A DNA stretch of 64,000 bases from Antarcticibacterium flavum (GTDB lineage: Bacteria; Bacteroidota; Bacteroidia; Flavobacteriales; Flavobacteriaceae): contig NZ_CP040812.1 of the NCBI RefSeq assembly GCF_006159205.1, positions 806,001 to 870,000 on the forward strand. Reading direction: 5' to 3'. A program made the position numbers and the translations under genes. Positions 60,203 through 64,000 of this stretch are shown here, in pieces (positions within the stretch are counted from its first letter, which is position 1; each line of letters opens with the position of its first letter). The notes beneath the pieces are model-generated. The model saw only the letters and a list, made by a program, of their open reading frames with translations. It made no database searches and had not been told where the DNA came from.

Positions 60203-62422
60203 TTAGTTTTTATTACTCAGGGTGAAAAAGAAATTTGCACCTTCCCCGGGAGAACTCTCCACCCACAGGGAACCACCATGCTTTAGCACCACCTTGCGGG
60301 CAATTGCCAAACCTATACCTGTACCGGGATATTCTTTGCCTGAGAGGCGGGTAAAGACCTTAAATATCTTTTCCCGGAACTTGAGATCAAAACCTATTCC
60401 ATTATCTTTTATAAAAAATACTGTGTCACCCGTAGGTCCTTTTTGTGTTCCAATTTCTACCAAAGGTCTTTCTTTTTTACCTGAGTATTTAAGAGCATTG
60501 TTAAGAAGATTTGAAAAAAGCTGGGTAATTAAACGCTTATTCCCATAAACTTCGGGTAAGTTTTCCTCAATATGTACAGTAGTATTAGGATAATCGTCTT
60601 TTAAATTAAAAGAGGAAAGCAGTGAAGTAAGTATTTTATTGATATCTACAGGAGTTTGGGGTACAGGTTCCTCTCCAAGCTTAGCATACAATAAGAGATC
60701 ATCTATCAAAGAATTCATCTCAGTTGCAGATTCAATGATGATCTCTATTGCCCTGTTACCTTCTTCATCAAGGTTACCTGCATAGTCTTCCTTAAGTATA
60801 TTGGCAAATCCCCGTATTCCTCTTAAAGGTGCTCTTAGGTCGTGGGAAACGCTGTAACTAAAAGCTTCAAGTTCTTTATTTACAACCTGAAGTCTTTCAT
60901 TAAGCTTTTTGATCTCTTCCTGTTGCTGCTCCAGGATCACGTGGGTAAGACTGTCTCTAAAAGCTATAGCTGCGTCTATTTCATAATCCTTCCATGGTAA
61001 AGCTATTCCCGAAACTTTTTGGGTCCATTTTTCAAAGGATTTCCTGGGATGGAGTACAGAGACCCCCTCCTCTATCTTTTGGGATTTTTGAGGTTTTCCT
61101 CCCCAATCTACAGTTTGCGCAGACTCCTTTCTAAACCAAAGCAAATAATTTCCCTGCTCCTCCCCAATTTCAACAGATAAAACACCAGATGCTTTTTCCT
61201 TAAAATTTTCTGCCGGTGCATATTGTGATACCAAATTCCTTGTTTGGTACACATTTTCCTGTTTTGAAATAAATGACTTGATAAGCTCCTCTGTCTCTTC
61301 AGGAGAGGGAGTTGTTCCTGTTAAACTCAATTGGCCATTATAGTAAAATGCTGCACCGGTAGATTCCAGGACTCCTATGAGCCCAGGAGTGCCTGTGTTA
61401 AGTGCCTCTGCAATATTCCCTGTTTTCAGGCTATATATGATAGCTTCCCTAATTTCCCTGGCCTCAAGGGATCTTTTCTTGTAAGTTTCAGAAGAGATCA
61501 TGGCAAGCCTGTTCGTATATACCTGAGTAAGGAGCTTTACAGATTGTCTTTGGTGATAATTTATAAATCTGGATTCATAGTGATGGCAGGCGATCAACCC
61601 CCATAACTTTCCATTAAGCACTATCGCCGCAGTTAGGGAGGCGCCCACTTTCATATTTTTAAGATATTCAATATGAATGGGTGAAACACCTCTAAGTTCA
61701 GACCGGGATAGGTCCAGCGGTTCTTCATTAATTGGTGACAATTGCGGTTCCAGGGGAGAAGGAGTATAATTGACATCCTGGATAATACGTACCCCCTGTT
61801 TAAGAAAAAGTTCACGGGATGGCTTTGGAATATCTGTAGCAGGATAGTGTAAACCAAGCCAGCTTTCCAGGTGTTCTTCTTTTACCTCTGCCACTACTTC
61901 TCCATTCCATTCTTCATCAAAACGGTAGAGCATCACCCTGTCATAACCATAGAGGTATTTTATAAGGTCAACAGCCCGACTATTTATTTGATCAATGGTT
62001 TGGGCAGCGTTAAGTTCATTCAGGATCTTACTTAACTGTTCCTGGAATTGCACCGGGCTAAGGTTGTCTCCCGCAGGTTCGATGTCAAGGACAATACTTT
62101 CATTGGAAATATGAGCAATTACAAGGAAAGTTTGATCATTAAATGGCAGCTCCGGCATTAAGATCTTTTCTTCCTGCCCCGCATAAAGACGATCGAGTTC
62201 ATTTGCAGGCAAAAGTATTGACAGGGGCTTCCCTAAAAGATCTCCGGTTTCAATACCAAGAATCCTTCCCGCATTTTTACTGCACTGGGTGATTTCCAAA
62301 GTATCTTTATTACAAGCCAGGATAACTCCGTGGGCTTGTGCCTTTCCTATGATATGGATAGGCTCTTTATCACAATTGGTTAAGTTAACATTATCAGGAT
62401 AAAATCCCGGGGTGGAACTCAT
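60203..62422 (-). CDS. bphP: Bacteriophytochrome sensor histidine kinase
   Basis: 739 residues: PAS (about 15-115), GAF (130-315), PHY (325-500), kinase (520-739). Cys17 in NLTNCDKEPIHIIGKAQAHG is the bacteriophytochrome biliverdin attachment site. GAF has HYPATDIPKPSRELFL (DIP motif) and GVSPIHIEYLKNMKVGASL (chromophore His). PHY has LWFRKESAQTVDWGG and the tongue HPRKSFEKW. The H-box is FSYSVSHDLRAPLRG, with ATP motifs IKDNGIGFD and GTGIGLAIARKVV. It is a red/far-red light sensor. The start overlaps the preceding gene by 4 bp, and the operon supplies receiver and chromophore enzyme. Confidence 0.95.
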   Translation of the reverse strand: MSSTPGFYPDNVNLTNCDKEPIHIIGKAQAHGVILACNKDTLEITQCSKNAGRILGIETGDLLGKPLSILLPANELDRLYAGQEEKILMPELPFNDQTFLVIAHISNESIVLDIEPAGDNLSPVQFQEQLSKILNELNAAQTIDQINSRAVDLIKYLYGYDRVMLYRFDEEWNGEVVAEVKEEHLESWLGLHYPATDIPKPSRELFLKQGVRIIQDVNYTPSPLEPQLSPINEEPLDLSRSELRGVSPIHIEYLKNMKVGASLTAAIVLNGKLWGLIACHHYESRFINYHQRQSVKLLTQVYTNRLAMISSETYKKRSLEAREIREAIIYSLKTGNIAEALNTGTPGLIGVLESTGAAFYYNGQLSLTGTTPSPEETEELIKSFISKQENVYQTRNLVSQYAPAENFKEKASGVLSVEIGEEQGNYLLWFRKESAQTVDWGGKPQKSQKIEEGVSVLHPRKSFEKWTQKVSGIALPWKDYEIDAAIAFRDSLTHVILEQQQEEIKKLNERLQVVNKELEAFSYSVSHDLRAPLRGIRGFANILKEDYAGNLDEEGNRAIEIIIESATEMNSLIDDLLLYAKLGEEPVPQTPVDINKILTSLLSSFNLKDDYPNTTVHIEENLPEVYGNKRLITQLFSNLLNNALKYSGKKERPLVEIGTQKGPTGDTVFFIKDNGIGFDLKFREKIFKVFTRLSGKEYPGTGIGLAIARKVVLKHGGSLWVESSPGEGANFFFTLSNKN

Positions 62423-64000
62423 TCTTCTGTTTTAAGTTTGAAATAAAAGGTACTTCCTACACCGGGTTGCGAATCTACCCAAATACTTCCTTCATGGAGT
62501 ATGACGATCTTTTCAGCATGCGCCAGTCCTACCCCTGTACCCTCATACTTATTTTTTGTACGGGCCCGGTTAAATATTGTGAAGATATTCTTTTGGTCTT
62601 CTTCAGTAATACCTATTCCATTATCCATAATTGAGAAAACCCAATATTTATCTTCTGGGTACGCAGATATTCTTATCTCAGGGTCCCTTTCATCAGACTT
62701 ATATTTTAATGCATTACTTATAAGGTTTTGGAACAGTAATCTTAGTTCTACCTCGTAAGCCATTATCTTGGGCAGGTTACCCACATGTATTTTGGCATTG
62801 GTATCCTTTACCCTTTTCCCCAGGTCATATTTGACGACCTCTACCATCTCCTTTGTATTAACCAGGCTTCTTTCAGAATTTTGTCCAATTCTGGAATGGT
62901 CCAGTAAAGCTTTGATCTGGTTTGAAAGCCTGTCTGAAGCCTTATCAATATATGTTATATACTCCCGTGCCTTTTCATCCAGCTTTTTACCGTAGATCTT
63001 CCCAAGGATATCACTACCAAACTTTATGGTTGAAAGAGGTTCCTGCAAGTCGTGAGAGCAAATGGAAACAAATTGTTCCAGGTCCTTATTAGCTCGTTCC
63101 AGGGCAACTTTCTTTTTCTTCAACCGTTCCTGTGCCTCCTTAAGTTCAGATATATCCACGCAGGTGTAGCGGTTATTTACAACCTGGTCCTCCTCATCCA
63201 GTTCCACAGTCGAGTTGAGGATAACCGGCACCTTTTTTCCGGTTTTTGTAAGCATTTCCTGCTCCACATTATTTAATTCCCCATTCTCAAGGAAGATCTT
63301 ATTAAGCCGAACTGCTTTTAACTGGGCTTCATCTTCATACAATTCAAAAATTGGTCTTCCTATAAGTTCATCCTTCGAAGAATATTCAAGCTTCTCTACA
63401 GCCTTTTCATTTACCTCTTTTATAATTGAAGTATTTGGATCTACCGTAAAATGCATTACGGGATCTTTTTCATAGAAGGTCTTGAACCTCTTTTCACTGG
63501 CTATAAGTTTTTCCTGTGCTTTATGCAGGGTTTCCACATCTACAAAAGTGATCACAATACCTTCGATATCCTGCTGGGAATTAATAAAAGGTGAAATTCG
63601 TTGCAGATAATGCCGGCCTTCTTTCGAGATAATATGCCTTTCCAGCTTTTTTCCTGTTTCTATGACTTTTTTACACCTGTCTACCAAACCTTTTCTTCCC
63701 CTGTTGGTTCCAAAGTTGGTTGTAAAATTGTCAATAGGCCTTCCAATATCTGAATTTATGAGGCTAAAATGCTTCTTAATTGCCGGTGTAAACTTCCTTA
63801 TCCTAAGGCTACTGTCAAGGAAGATGGTTCCAATATCAATACTTTCCAGCAGGTTATTCATATCTGCATTTAAGGCGGCAAGATCATCCATCTTCTGGAC
63901 ATTCTCTGCATTTACCGTATTGATCTCCTCGTTAACACTTTGTAGCTCCTCATTAGTGCTTTGCAGTTCTTCATTACTGGCCAGCAATTCTTCATTGGCT
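62419..64000 (-). CDS. CheB/CheR-associated PAS histidine kinase, 5' part beyond window
   Basis: At least 522 residues; the gene runs off the end of the window, so its N-terminus is missing. The first visible residues form the coiled coil SNEELQSTNEELQSVNEEINTV. This is the hallmark that follows CheB methylesterase and CheR methyltransferase domains in fused sensory proteins. Then come two PAS domains (LRIRKFTPAIKKHFSL; VMHFTVDPNTSIIKEVNEKAVEKLEYS). A kinase core follows with SICSHDLQEPLSTIKFG (H-box), LLFQNLISNALKYK (N-box), IMDNGIGI and GTGVGLAHAEKIV. It overlaps bphP by 4 bp, so it belongs to the light-sensing operon. CheB/CheR presence upstream is inferred. Confidence 0.88.
   Translation of the reverse strand, partial: ANEELLASNEELQSTNEELQSVNEEINTVNAENVQKMDDLAALNADMNNLLESIDIGTIFLDSSLRIRKFTPAIKKHFSLINSDIGRPIDNFTTNFGTNRGRKGLVDRCKKVIETGKKLERHIISKEGRHYLQRISPFINSQQDIEGIVITFVDVETLHKAQEKLIASEKRFKTFYEKDPVMHFTVDPNTSIIKEVNEKAVEKLEYSSKDELIGRPIFELYEDEAQLKAVRLNKIFLENGELNNVEQEMLTKTGKKVPVILNSTVELDEEDQVVNNRYTCVDISELKEAQERLKKKKVALERANKDLEQFVSICSHDLQEPLSTIKFGSDILGKIYGKKLDEKAREYITYIDKASDRLSNQIKALLDHSRIGQNSERSLVNTKEMVEVVKYDLGKRVKDTNAKIHVGNLPKIMAYEVELRLLFQNLISNALKYKSDERDPEIRISAYPEDKYWVFSIMDNGIGITEEDQKNIFTIFNRARTKNKYEGTGVGLAHAEKIVILHEGSIWVDSQPGVGSTFYFKLKTEE

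Overview
The window reads as a chromosomal segment of a Bacteroidota bacterium, most probably a marine Flavobacteriaceae. The basis is the family content (lipobox lipoproteins, DUF4136, YtxH, two four-helix-bundle S23-type genes, a HAD-SerA fusion, azurin, large PAS/CheBR kinases) and -7 promoter elements that fit the Bacteroidota consensus TAnnTTTG. There is no rRNA, tRNA, CRISPR array, phage or classical transposase. The genus is not determined.

Layout. 1-800: three tandem ~266-bp units carrying long palindromes. 0.8-5.7 kb: U32 peptidase family tRNA hydroxylase with its own ferredoxin, a hemerythrin/PAS protein, lipoate ligase and small proteins. 5.7-10.7 kb: a DnaE-type polymerase with a frameshift next to DinB, both bordered by heptamer repeat arrays. 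10.9-17.4 kb: lipoproteins, long-chain acyl-CoA ligase, aldo/keto reductase and ManA. 17.6-24.8 kb: a MarR-controlled beta-oxidation operon in fadN-fadA-fadE order, interrupted twice by a small S23 gene framed by heptamer arrays. 24.8-37.7 kb: metzincin, MscS channel, trehalose/GH15 genes and a run of secreted hydrolases and proteases. 38-48.7 kb: an Mla-type lipid transporter and a stress block of five tandem-domain universal stress proteins, an ATP-cone/nuclease fusion and a beta-CASP nuclease. 48.9-58.6 kb: HAD-SerA fusion, azurin, pseudouridine synthase, PAS kinase, D-aminoacylase and gamma-glutamyltransferase. 59-64 kb: a bacteriophytochrome operon with heme oxygenase, response regulator and a CheB/CheR-type kinase cut by the window edge.

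Two cross-cutting patterns are the main discoveries. (1) Arrays of perfect or near-perfect 7-bp repeats of the form NNNAGAN occur at six loci. At four loci they form pairs in inverted orientation, usually starting within a few bases of a stop codon. Two pairs enclose an S23 four-helix-bundle gene and two enclose none. This looks like a mobile or spreading cassette family with and without its gene. (2) Six promoters (hemerythrin/PAS, mlaEFD, first Usp gene, TerB-like gene, second Usp operon, HMA-like gene) share an FNR/CRP-type palindrome CTGAYNNNNRTCAT centred exactly 29.5 bp upstream of the first base of a -7 element. This defines a likely low-oxygen or redox-stress regulon that unifies the 38-48.7 kb block.
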